The position numbers were made by a program, and so were the translations under genes. The notes beneath the pieces are model-generated. The model made no database searches and had not been told where the DNA came from. It saw only the letters and a list, made by a program, of their open reading frames with translations. From positions 98,516,988 through 98,580,987 of the forward strand of contig OY294045.1 in the NCBI GenBank assembly GCA_958510825.1: DNA of 64,000 nucleotides, in the 5' to 3' direction. Shown here one piece after another: positions 54,852 to 64,000 of this stretch; position 1 is the first letter of the stretch, and each line of letters opens with the position of its first letter. The DNA is from Brachypterus glaber. Its lineage: Eukaryota > Arthropoda > Insecta > Coleoptera > Kateretidae.

Positions 54852-56644
54852 CCCTATGAAAAATGACCAATAGAGAACAGAAGAAATTTTCTATTGGTTT
54901 TTTTGAGGTTTGTACTCGGTTATTGAACTGGTATATACCAATACAGACCAATAGAAAACGACTTACGTAAGTCGGTTTCTATTGGTAAACTCCAATATAG
55001 ACCAGTACAATAACCGAATACAAACCGAAAAAAAACCAATAGAGACTCGAAAAACGTATTATTGGAAATTACCAATACAATCTTGTGTAAGTCGTTTTCT
55101 ATTGGTTTATAATGGGCTTTCCAATAAAATAACCGATAGAGACCAATACAGACCAATAGAGAGGCATACAATGTATCTTATTGGAAATTACCAATATAAT
55201 TTGTAGAAGTTGGTATATTGGTTTATATTGGATTTTACCGGTACAATAATGTACCAATACGGACCAATAAAGATAAAATGTATCTTATTGGAAATTGTAG
55301 GGGAAGGTTCAACGACTAGTGCCAAAGCCAAAAAGCTTTTTGCCAAAAAATTTATATCTTTGTAAAATATAAATATTTCAAAATAATTTTTCCATTGTCG
55401 TAAACTTCAAACCTTTGTCTATAAATAGCTGTAGTTAAAAATTTTATAAAATAAATATTTAATATTTTTTTTTGCTGTTTAAATCACAGGCTGCAAAATG
55501 GCTGAATCAGCCCCAGAGCGAGGCAGATTCAACCCAGACAAGGGGCAGTTTCAAACATAAATAATATTAAAAGTTTTTATATTGGTATTTGCCAATAAAT
55601 ATAATATAAAATATAAACCAATAGAAAAAATATTTTTTTTTATTGGTACTTACCAATAAATATAATATCAAATATAAAACAATACAAACCAATAGAAAAA
55701 AAAAAGTTTTTTTTATTGGTATTTACCAATAAATATAATATCCAATACAAACCATTAGATACCAATTGGTATTAATATTATAATATAAAAAAAATATTTG
55801 AAAAAGACCAATACGTATTGGTCTGTACAGACCAATAAGTGTTTGTATTGGTATGTGCCAATAAATATAATATAGATATTTCGACAAATATGAACCAATA
55901 CAAAAAAGAAGGTTTTTGTACTGGTATTTACCAATAAATATAATATCCAATATAAACCATTAGATACCAATATAAAAAAAATATTTGAAAAAGACCAATA
56001 CAGACCAATAAGTTTTTGTATTGGTATTTACCAATAAATATAATATCGATATTTCGTCAAATATAAACCAATACAAAAAAGAAGGTTTTTGTACTGGTAT
56101 TTACCAATAAATATAATATCCAATATAAACCATTAGATACCAATATAAAAAAAAATATTTAAAAAAGACCAATACAGACCAATAAGTTTTTGTATTGGAA
56201 TTTACCAATAAATATAATATCGATATTTGGTCAAATATAAACCAATACAAACCAATACAAAAATAAGGTTTTTGTATTGGTACTTACCAATAAATATAAA
56301 GTCCAATATAAACCATTAGATACCAATATATATTAAAAAAAATATTTAAATAAACCAATACGGACCAATAAGTTTTGTATTGGTATTTACCAATAAATAT
56401 AATATCCAATTTAAACCAATACATACCAATAAAATAACATATATTTTGGAAAAGAACCAATACAGACCAATACGTTTTGTATTGGTAATAACCAGTAAAA
56501 ATTTTTTCCAACACAGACCAATATAAACCAATAGAGTTTAATTTTAATACCAATAAAGACCAATAAAACCAATAGAGACCAATAAAAACCAATACAAATT
56601 TCTATTGGTTTGTATTTGATTTCTATTGGTCATTTTTCATAGGG
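54852..56644. mobile_element. CCAATA-array element (1.8 kb)
   Basis: Terminal repeats CCCTATGAAAAATGACCAAT and ATTGGTCATTTTTCATAGGG, flanked by TA on both sides. Nearly the whole body is CCAATA and TATTGG words in both orientations, often as CCAATACAGACCAATA. From about 55830 a higher-order unit near 175-185 bp recurs (GGTATTTACCAATAAATATA followed by CATTAGATACCAATATA). A CCAATA-free block at about 55290-55560 may be an insertion. No real coding frame. Confidence 0.85.
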
Positions 56645-56646
56645 TA

Positions 56647-57184
56647 CTCTGTAAAAAAGAACCTATAGAGACTTATTGGGAAATCCCTATAGAAAGCTAT
56701 AAAATTGTTTCACAGGTTTAAACAGGGAAATTCCCATGAAACGTGTAGGTATTTATAGGTTTTCATATGTTTTTGGACATGGATTTTCCTATAAAGTCAT
56801 ACAGAAACCTATTGGAATATTTCTGTGGATTTTTGTACACTATGACTTTATAGGGAAATCTCTGTCAAAACCTATAGATGCCTTCAAGTTTTTTAGGGAT
56901 TTTCCTATTTATCCCTAAAAAATATATAATAGGTTTTCATAGGTTTAAGTAGTGAATTTCCTATAAAACGTGACAGGGTTCAATAGGAAATGTCCAGTAG
57001 AGCTCTATAGGTCTTTATAGGGAAATCTCTGGGTATTCCTATGAAATCCTTCCATTTCTCGGGTCGTACTTATGAAACCCCATAGAAACTTGACATTTCA
57101 CAGGCGCCCGCTCCTATAGAAACCTGTGGTACCTATGAATTCCTACAGAAACCTTCACAGGTCTATATGGTCTTTTTTACAGGG
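56647..57184. mobile_element. CCTATAG-motif element (538 bp)
   Basis: Ends CTCTGTAAAAAAGAACC and GGTCTTTTTTACAGGG. The interior is dense in CCTATAG, CTATAGG, GGAAATTTCC-like and AAACCTAT words in both orientations. It abuts the CCAATA element with only TA between them; the flanks TA and TT do not match exactly as a 2-bp duplication. Confidence 0.78.
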
Positions 57185-57317
57185 TTAGCATTTTTAGGCA
57201 CTTGTTTGTATAGACTCAAAACAAATCATTCTATAATAAAATATATAACAAAAAATTTTAAACAATGAAGATAAGGGAACGATCAAGTGTTACGTAACGC
57301 AAATTTTAATCATTTTG

Positions 57318-57395
57318 GCTTGGCTGACGCCTCGCAGGTTAATTTTCTCATGGGCAATATCTTACTTTACCCACTAATACCATAAATAACTATTG
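57318..57395 (-). repeat. Fragment of the AATAGTTATTTAT-ended MITE
   Basis: CTTGGCTGACGCCTCGCAGG and TAATTTTCTCATGGGCAATA, ending ATAAATAACTATT, match 38275-38350. It follows directly on one of the recurring AAGTATTACGTAACGC-type words. Confidence 0.7.
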
Positions 57396-58400
57396 TGGGT
57401 TAGGCCCTTATGTTAGTTGCACTCTTCATAAAACAATGCTTGGTTTTGAAGGTACGGGCATTACCCCGGTAAAATCCATGGCCAGTCCGACTCTGGTATA
57501 CTCCGAGTAGTAATTTGTTACAATTCTACGAGGTTGATTGTGTCACACTGACTTACTGAACCGTGTGGGATGCCTATCTTAAAAAATAACACAAAAACAA
57601 AAAATATTTATAGATAGTTTAGTATAGTGTGTAGTAACGGTTTAAGATAGATAAGGCTTTAAAAAGAAGATGCTCGAAAATTTATTGGTTTAAGATAATT
57701 TTCTGATATTTTCTTCTGCGTGATATCAAAGAAAAATATATCGTTGGCTTAGAAGCAACAGTTTGTATGTATATTTTTAATCTTATAGAAATAGAAAAAA
57801 AATTGTGCGGTACAACGACAACGATAAATATGGCCATATTGCAATTATAGTAATTTTGACTGCAACAAAACAAAATATTTTATTCACAAGCATACAGAAA
57901 AACGTCCTTTATGTGCATTATAAAAAGTTGCAAAATCATTTTTCTTTAATTCTTTTAAAGTTAAAAAAGCTTAGAAATGAATTCATATCTAAGGGAACCT
58001 ACAAGTATTACGTAAAGCAAAATTTGGCCATTTAAAATCTTAATAACATTGTAAAAGTATGCAAACTGTTTTATAACAATTTTAATGCATACTTGTTGCA
58101 ATAAAATTCAGTTAACAGAATATTATAAAATGCCTATAATTTTAAACCCGGTAGTGGTATATACTACCAATGTCCTATTTATTCAGGGGTCTGGTAATAA
58201 CGCTTACGTAAGCTTTTAATATGCAATGGACAGCAGTCCAATACGTTAGGCAACATAAATTTAGGTCCTCAATACCAACCCAAAAACAAAATTCCCTAAT
58301 AATATTATATTTCAATTATATCACAGTGCAACAAAAAATATGCATTATATGCAAAATTATTAAAGAGTACATAAAACAGCTTATTAAACACAAAAACAAG
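57396..58400. other. AT-rich stretch, no gene seen
   Basis: Contains one degenerate AAGTATTACGTAAAGC word near 58001-58025. Nothing else supported. Confidence 0.4.
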
Positions 58401-58690
58401 TAAAAAATCTTTACACACAACGGGGTATTTATTATCAATGGCTGTCAAATTAAGAAGTAGGTCATAAGTTCCCTAGGGAACTTTAGACCTACACATAGCT
58501 GTGTTATAAAAATTAAAAAAATAGTTTTTTAAAAAAACAAATAACTCACCTTCATGTAATTTAAAATATAATCTAAAATGTTATTTTTACCTAAAATATG
58601 CATAATTTTATTTTAAAACAATAATAATTGTACTTTTATCTCTTTCTGTAGAACTTCTCTCTTTGTCTAATCTAAATAGACGGCAGTCCA
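58401..58690 (-). repeat. Inverted duplicate of 46936-47221
   Basis: TTTACACACAACGGGGTATT, GTTCCCTAGGGAACTTTAGA, CATAGCTGTGTTATAAAAAT and GTAGAACTTCTCTCTTTGTC match the 46.9-kb segment in inverse orientation. This copy shows about 40 bp that border the assembly gap. Confidence 0.85.
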
Positions 58691-59479
58691 TTATAAATTA
58701 AAAATCGTTTGGCGAAAGGCTTTTGTTTTAAGACCTTAAATTTAAGCACGTTAGAAATGCTGACCCTGAATGTTTTAATCTGTGTATATTTGCATTTCCA
58801 AGTAAATAGGTATGCAATATGTCTTAGAGACTTTATAACAATATTTCTCTTTGGTTTCTTTAGTATGTTATCGTCCTTGAGTCTGGTTTGAATGCTCGTT
58901 TCTTCTAGCATGCAGAATTTATTTTCATAAAATCAAGAACCAGATTCCGAATCGTAGGTGTGTTATTGTTGCGCGGCGACCGTAAAGTAAATAGAAATAT
59001 CGACTTGGTCGTCTTAGTCTCAGGGTTTCTTCTTTCTTCGCGATGGAGAGACCCAGATGACTGGATAGTGTATCGATGAAGTGAGAAAAAGATGCAAGAA
59101 GGGCTTTTAACCTTAGGCCACTGCGAGGACCAGCGTTGCCAACCACCAAATTTTGGAGTATATTTTTACTGTAGTAACTTCTGTAGGAGTCATCCATAGA
59201 CAAAATAACAAACTAGAATGATATTTGACCGTCTGCGCATACTTCTGCGTACCGACTAAATGCGTCTTCCATTTTGATTCTAAATGCGATTTTTCTACCT
59301 ACGTGTATGGAAACTTTTTTTCTTACTTTTTGATGTAGAATAACATGACATCATTAAAATTTTGGTTCTCGACATTTTAGTATTTAATTTTTCGTCCTCG
59401 AACCGTGAAATTTCACCTTCAAATTAACTTTTCTCGAAAACGGTTAATCCTACAGTATTACAACAAGAGTACCTTTTTT
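58691..59479. other. No supported gene
   Basis: 58930-59290 is GC-richer and has a 92-codon minus-strand frame (58925-59203) without recognisable domains. I do not call it a gene. Confidence 0.4.
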
Positions 59480-59854
59480 ATGTATTTTGACCTGAGGAAT
59501 CATATTTCAAAAATAAAATTGCAAAAAAGTTACACAGAAAGAAGTTTGGGACAAAAAACTGATAAGGCCCCCCCGTTTCGCACACCCCTGGTTTAAATAA
59601 GTACGTGAAAATGACATACAAAGATGGGCCTTATTAGGATTAATTCACGTGCAAAACCTCGTTAATATATCTCAAAGGGTTCCTGAGTTATTAAATAAAA
59701 ACCGATTTTTTTAGCCACTTTCAAAGGGGCGTAGCTCCCTTATGACGCATTTTTAGACATATGTTTATAGGAACTTTTTGTCATATTTTATCATGTAGAA
59801 TCACGTGTTAAAATTTCCTACCCTATTTCAAATACACCCTGTATAATATATACA
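59480..59854 (-). repeat. Diverged partial copy of the TA-CAGGGTG element
   Basis: GGCGTAGCTCCCTTATGACG, TTTATAGGAACTTTTTGTCA and ACACCCTGTATAA follow the order seen at the right end of 61597-62327 and at 18290-18742. Confidence 0.65.
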
Positions 59855-59869
59855 TATACGGTAGAATAG

Positions 59870-59945
59870 TATTATACGGTAGTTTCGAATATCCAAAATC
59901 GATAAAAAAACGTTATAGACAAAAAAATATTGGATACAAATGGTA
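59870..59945 (-). repeat. Fragment of the GGACGGAC repeat
   Basis: Inverse match to the last 80 bases of 1-310 (GAATAGTATTATACGGTAGT, AACGTTATAGACAAAAAAAT). The terminal hairpin is missing in this copy. Confidence 0.65.
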
Positions 59946-60428
59946 ATTTAAACCATTATTTAATAATGGTATGCGTAGCATTATATATCTTCACGGCTTG
60001 TTTAGGTATACCTATAGCTACAGCTAAACAAAAACCTTATCAGTGTACACAAGTACGACTTTTTTGTCGATTGTTTTAAATACTCGTAAGTTTTAATAAA
60101 AAATCGGTGTTGTTCCTAGGAAATTTATTCGCGAATAAAAATTTATACATTTAATAAAAGGAAATTTATTACCTAAAACAATGCTGTTTTTTATGATCCT
60201 TCTTTTTTTTTCGAATTTAAATTTATTGAACATTATTGATGATTTTGTAAGGGAACGTTTAAGTATTACGTAAAGCAAATTTTGATCATTTTGGACTTTT
60301 TTTTACATTTTCGTTTGGACTTTTTGTCATGAAACGTCGAGACAATGTAAAAAATGGGATCCTAAAAAAATTTCTATCTGTTTGTGTGTCTGTTGATCTG
60401 TATGTAAACCTTATAACTTTTGACGGAA

Positions 60429-61182
60429 CACGGTAAAAATAAATTACATTCAATTACATAGTCCGTAAATGGTAATATGTTGCCATAGACTGGAATGGTA
60501 AAAATAACATAGTCCATAATGGTAATATTTTGCATAGATAGGAACGCTAAAAATTACATAGTTCAGAATGGTTTGGACTTTGAAATTTGAAAAAAAATAT
60601 TTACTACTTAGAAAATGTTTGTTCCAAATTACAAGTCTGTGTCAAAGCTTTTTTGAAATATCGTAGCGTAAAGTTCATTTGGTTTAATAAACCAAACGAT
60701 TTTCACCCTTAATACGAGTATAAACTGCTTACATCTTTCTTTAAAGATCTATTGGTTGATAAAGATCGTAATTTATAATAATAAATATCGTACATAAATA
60801 ATATTTACCTTTTTTTACATTTTTAACACTTTAACCTAGCAGCATGCGTCGCTATCTTTCTAACAATAACAATATTAAACGGTCCATCTCATGATAACTT
60901 CTTGGTAATTGTCAAAAGCGCACGCTCGTCTTAAAATAACATAGCCCGACATTGTAAAATCATGTAAAAATATGTAAATCAATGTAAATATATTTTTTTA
61001 CATTATTTTACATTCTTTTACATTATTTTACATTCTTTTACATTCATTTGCATTCTTTTACAATATTTTACATTCTTTTACATAAATGCATGAATTATGC
61101 ATAGTCCAGAATAGTAATTTACTATTCCGTACTATGTAAATTCATGTATTTTTACATTATTTTACATGCAGTTTTTACAGTG
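60429..61182. mobile_element. CACGGTAAAAA-ended element with TTTTACAT arrays (754 bp)
   Basis: Ends CACGGTAAAAATAAATTACA and TACATGCAGTTTTTACAGTG, flanked by AA on both sides. Left interior: ACATAGTCC and AATGGTAA words, three times within 150 bp. Right interior (60950-61170): ATTTTACATTC and ATGTAAA words repeated more than ten times. Non-coding. Confidence 0.75.
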
Positions 61183-61418
61183 AATGTCCGATTTAAAAAA
61201 TTCTTTCACCAAACATCAAATATTGTTAACATAAGCCTAGGGAATGGGGGGGGGGCAAAATGGACAAAAACTATAATTTTTAGCGATATCTCACTTATTA
61301 TTTTTAGTAGGATAATTTTTTTTTGCATAAATAAAATTAATGTTTAATTAATCCCCTACAGAAACAAATATATGTGATCAATGATCATTTTTATCGTAGG
61401 ACTATTATTTTCCGAGAT

Positions 61419-61571
61419 ATACTGCCCTGCTAAGACAAGTTGTCCTATCTGCAAATTAGATGTTTTGAGATATGGCCAGTTTTATTGTTTTTGTTTTCGC
61501 TTAAATAAAACTGGCAATATCTCAAAACATCTAATTTGCAGATAGGGCAACTTGTCTTAGCAGGGCAGTAT
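61419..61571. repeat. 153-bp near-perfect palindrome
   Basis: ATACTGCCCTGCTAAGACAA pairs with TTGTCTTAGCAGGGCAGTAT, and CTAATTTGCAGATAGG-type arms continue to a loop near 16 bases. Arms are about 68 bp with few mismatches, so it is young. Confidence 0.88.
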
Positions 61572-61596
61572 AGGCATTTTAATAAATTTTGATATA

Positions 61597-62327
61597 CAGG
61601 GTGATCCATAACTGGCATGCCAAAATTTAAGAGGTGATTCTAGATCCAAAAATATAAAAAAAGTTCCTATAAAGGTTGGTCCGGAAATGAGCCCTAAGGG
61701 ATCTAGGGCCCTTTAAAATTGTAATAAAAATAAGGTTTTTAATTAATAACTCGGGTACCGTTTAAGCTAGAGCGGCGAGCTTTTGCATGTATACTAGTAT
61801 TAATAGGGGCAATAAGTTTATGTTAATTTATTTTTTTAATTTATCCAGACGCGTGCCCAGACGGACAAAATATATGAGGCTTAAAACATTTTTGCCCCAA
61901 ACTTTTCTATGTGTATGTTTTTTGGATTTGTTGTAAAAAATATAGATTTCTAGAGTAAAAATACATATAAAATATCATATAGTGTAACACTGTAGGAGCA
62001 ACCGTTATCAAAAAAAATGCAATTAAGAGGAAGTAACATTTTGTGCCACCAAAAACGTTACTTTTTAAAAGGCTATTACTCCTTTAATATTAAATTTAGG
62101 TGTTTTGGTGTATAATACTTTTTTGTTCAGTTTTAAATGAAGAATCACCCTGCAGCATTAAAATTTTATTGGTGCTTTTTTTTGTTCCCCATTCAATACG
62201 TCATCTTCGAAGGGCCGTAGCTCCCTTAGGGCTCATTTCCGGACCAACCTTTATAGAAACTTTTTCTCATATTTTTGGATGTAGAATCACCTCTTAAATT
62301 TCGGTACGCGAGTTCTGGAACAGGCTG
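61597..62327. mobile_element. TA-CAGGGTG element (731 bp), complete
   Basis: Terminal repeats of about 115 bp: left CAGGGTGATCCATAACTGG, right CGAGTTCTGGAACAGGCTG, joined by shared AAATTTAAGAGGTGATTCTA and GGTTGGTCCGGAAATGAGCC blocks. TA lies on both sides. TA duplication and CAGGG ends fit a Tc1/mariner-type non-autonomous element, but no transposase is present to prove it. Partial relatives: 18290-18742, 59480-59854. Confidence 0.82.
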
Positions 62328-62597
62328 TATTTTTACATTTGTAATTAGATGGCACTAGTAAAAATTCAATCATAGGTAAAATTAGTTTCATTAAATTTTT
62401 CTTTTAATAAATTTCTTATAATGGTGCAACCAAAAAATAGTCCGATAAAGCTACAAGAAAAAACAAGAGGATTTGGTCCAAAAATACAGGAAAAGTAAAT
62501 TCAATTTTCCATTTTTTATATGTCCTTAATCAAATTATTTGAAGTGGTTGTAATTATAGGTTATAGGACCAAAATAAATGCTTTTTTAACGTAAAAT

Positions 62598-62640
62598 CGC
62601 CAACGTTTCGAGCACCTAAACGGTCACTCTTCTTCAGGGC
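62598..62640 (-). ncRNA. Hammerhead-ribozyme-like motif, left arm
   Basis: The minus strand reads GCC CTGAAGA A, stem II GAG-TG-ACC / GGT-G-CTC with loop GTTTA, then GAAAC GTT GGC. Core and stem I (GCC/GGC) are complete. Confidence 0.72.
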
Positions 62641-63193
62641 TACAACAAGGTTTATTAATTAGAACATACAGTAATACATAAAAAATGAATAAAATAAAAT
62701 TTTGAGGTTATGTTACCTTAATTACTTCATTCAGCATATTGTCAACATAAAAATAATACTAGGCATAGTATATGCCTTACGTAAAACATAAACCATATAA
62801 AAATAACAATACAATGTAAAAAACTATTAACAATGACTTCTGACAAACGAAATTTCGACATAAATTAAAATAAAACATGCAAACTATTGATTTGAACTAT
62901 TTTTGCGGGACAATATGCCTACTTATTTTCAACACCAATTAGTCGACTTTTTGTGGAGTAGCGGTTACTAAGTTAGGGAATACATATTATACAGAAGTCA
63001 TTGTTAATAGTTTTTTACATTGTATTGTTATTTTTATATGGTTTATGTTTTACGTAAGGCATATACTATGCCTAGTATTATTTTTATGTTGACAATATGC
63101 TGAATGAAGTAATTAAGGTAACATAACCTCAAAATTTTATTTTATTCATTTTTTATGTATTACTGTATGTTCTAATTAATAAACCTTGTTGTA

Positions 63194-63236
63194 GCCCTGA
63201 AGAAGAGTGACCGTTTAGGTGCTCGAAACGTTGGCG
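63194..63236 (+). ncRNA. Hammerhead-ribozyme-like motif, right arm
   Basis: Same sequence as the left-arm motif, on the plus strand: GCC CTGAAGA ... GAAAC GTT GGC. Confidence 0.72.
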
Positions 63237-63556
63237 ATTTTACGTTAAAAAAGCATTTATTTTGGTCCTATAACCTATAATTACAACCACTTCAAGTAAA
63301 TTCAATTTGATATCTTATTTTAAAAACCCTCATTTTTTCACCTGTCTAGAAAAGGTACCCGTGTCACATTTTATTAATTATTATTTTTTATATTTAATAA
63401 AAAATGTAGTATGTAATAGGTACATAGCATAATTAATATTATAATTAAAGTAAAATTATAATTTTAGTTTTTAATACCTCCAAATCCAATTTATTTATGA
63501 GTTTAATATAACTTAAAGAAAAATAAAAGTTTGTGTGAAATTGTAGGTTTTTAAGA

Positions 63557-63826
63557 TTTAATCAACGAACTACCAACTCATCTCTCTAGAATATGCATAC
63601 CGTTAATATAAAGTATCGCCAACATATCGGTTTGTTTGTAAACAAATAGTAGGTATATTCAGGCCTGAACAATAACAATTACCAGTAACTGTTATTTTTG
63701 TCTCTTTTAGAACAAAGCTGTGCGAGTAAGACAGACAAATGTATATGTTGGCTACGTTTTTGTCAGTTTTTACAAATGAAATGCCTATTCTAGAGAGAAG
63801 AGTTATTAGTTCGTTGGATTTAATAG
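63557..63826. mobile_element. Inverted-repeat element near the right edge
   Basis: ATTTAATCAACGAACTA and TAGTTCGTTGGATTTAAT, with CTCTCTAGAATATGCAT and TGCCTATTCTAGAGAG, are complementary. About 270 bp and non-coding; a 61-codon frame across its right arm is a by-product. Confidence 0.65.
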
Positions 63827-64000
63827 ATTTTTTGTTGTCTCAAGTATTGATGCTTGGTACTTCTCAGCCTCGGCCTGGAAGCAAGAAACTCAAAAATATT
63901 TGTCTAGTAATTACATATTTTTAACAAGTGTCTAACAGTCTTATTGGCATAAAATTATATAATTATAAACTCTGACTAAGCTAAAACCATAAGTCTTGAA
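63827..64000. other. No gene seen
   Basis: Short remainder without a recognised feature. Confidence 0.4.

Larger units (their letters stand above)
62494..63308. mobile_element. Inverted pair of Penelope-type 3' ends with 15-bp target duplication
   Basis: Exact 15-bp repeats AAGTAAATTCAATTT (62494-62508, 63294-63308) flank two inverted arms of 302 bp each (62541-62842, 62992-63293) that look almost identical, around a 149-bp spacer. A 32-bp stretch (62509-62540) separates the left duplication from its arm. Each arm carries a hammerhead-like motif pointing outward. Assignment to Penelope-like elements is by the motif, the duplication size and the inverted arrangement; no coding part is present. 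Confidence 0.78.

Noticed and set aside
54920..56592. Several frames rich in Ile, Tyr and Trp (YWSVLVL-like), resembling membrane proteins
   Set aside because: All are translations of the CCAATA/TATTGG array.
58925..59203. 92-codon minus-strand frame in a GC-richer segment
   Set aside because: No recognisable domain, splice signals or homologous motif; kept only as unexplained DNA.
63739..63924. 61-codon plus-strand frame near the right edge
   Set aside because: It overlaps the arm of an inverted-repeat element and has no known motif.

Overview
This window is AT-rich eukaryotic DNA, almost certainly from an insect with a large, repeat-laden genome. A beetle is plausible but not proven. The evidence is a Ty3/gypsy retrotransposon, Penelope-like and non-LTR retrotransposon remnants, a tRNA-derived SINE, dozens of non-autonomous inverted-repeat elements, and a single convincing host coding exon with a consensus splice donor. 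Nothing bacterial is present. A 200-base run of N at 47222-47421 is an assembly gap.

Layout. 1-1558 holds a dispersed repeat and AT-rich DNA. 1559-12646 is a complete, very young LTR retrotransposon on the minus strand: two 2042-bp LTRs that differ by one visible base, a 4-bp ATAC target duplication, PBS, gag, a -1 frameshift signal, pol and PPT. It sits inside an older palindromic repeat whose uninterrupted relative survives at 26257-26400. 12.7-18 kb holds a diverged direct duplication and several palindromes. 19-24 kb is packed with giant hairpins (1.27 kb and 1.38 kb) and two copies of a TAGTATATT-ended MITE, one carrying a nested SINE. 24.25-24.96 kb is the only convincing host gene start: a first coding exon (minus strand) with a GC-richer upstream region. 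Everything to its left may be intron 1. 25.08-25.99 kb is an element whose ends are arrays of 13 TTACCTCGAAA-like units in opposite orientation. 27-49 kb holds more MITEs, LINE 3' ends, a possible plus-strand exon (41392-41546), tandem duplications, and a 224-bp satellite whose monomer is itself a hairpin (43.3-46.0 kb). 49-57 kb holds nested hairpins, a degenerate Penelope-like element with a GIY-YIG domain, and two adjoining elements built almost wholly of short recurring motifs (CCAATA, then CCTATAG). 58-64 kb holds more terminal-inverted-repeat elements and an inverted pair of Penelope-type 3' ends flanked by a 15-bp duplication.

Three things stand out. (1) Five elements share CMCKG-like termini, 2-bp target duplications in four of five cases, and interiors dense in an element-specific short motif, the layout expected of subterminal-repeat (CACTA/EnSpm-like) transposons; a sixth, at 25.1 kb, has the same design with different ends. 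(2) Four hammerhead-ribozyme-like motifs keep base pairing although their helix sequences differ. (3) Many 100-160 bp palindromes share AATAGTATATT-like ends and a GC-rich CTCG/CGAG apex but have unrelated arms.

Apart from gag and pol, most open frames here are chance or repeat-derived. Boundaries and family names below were read by eye, without alignment or database searches.
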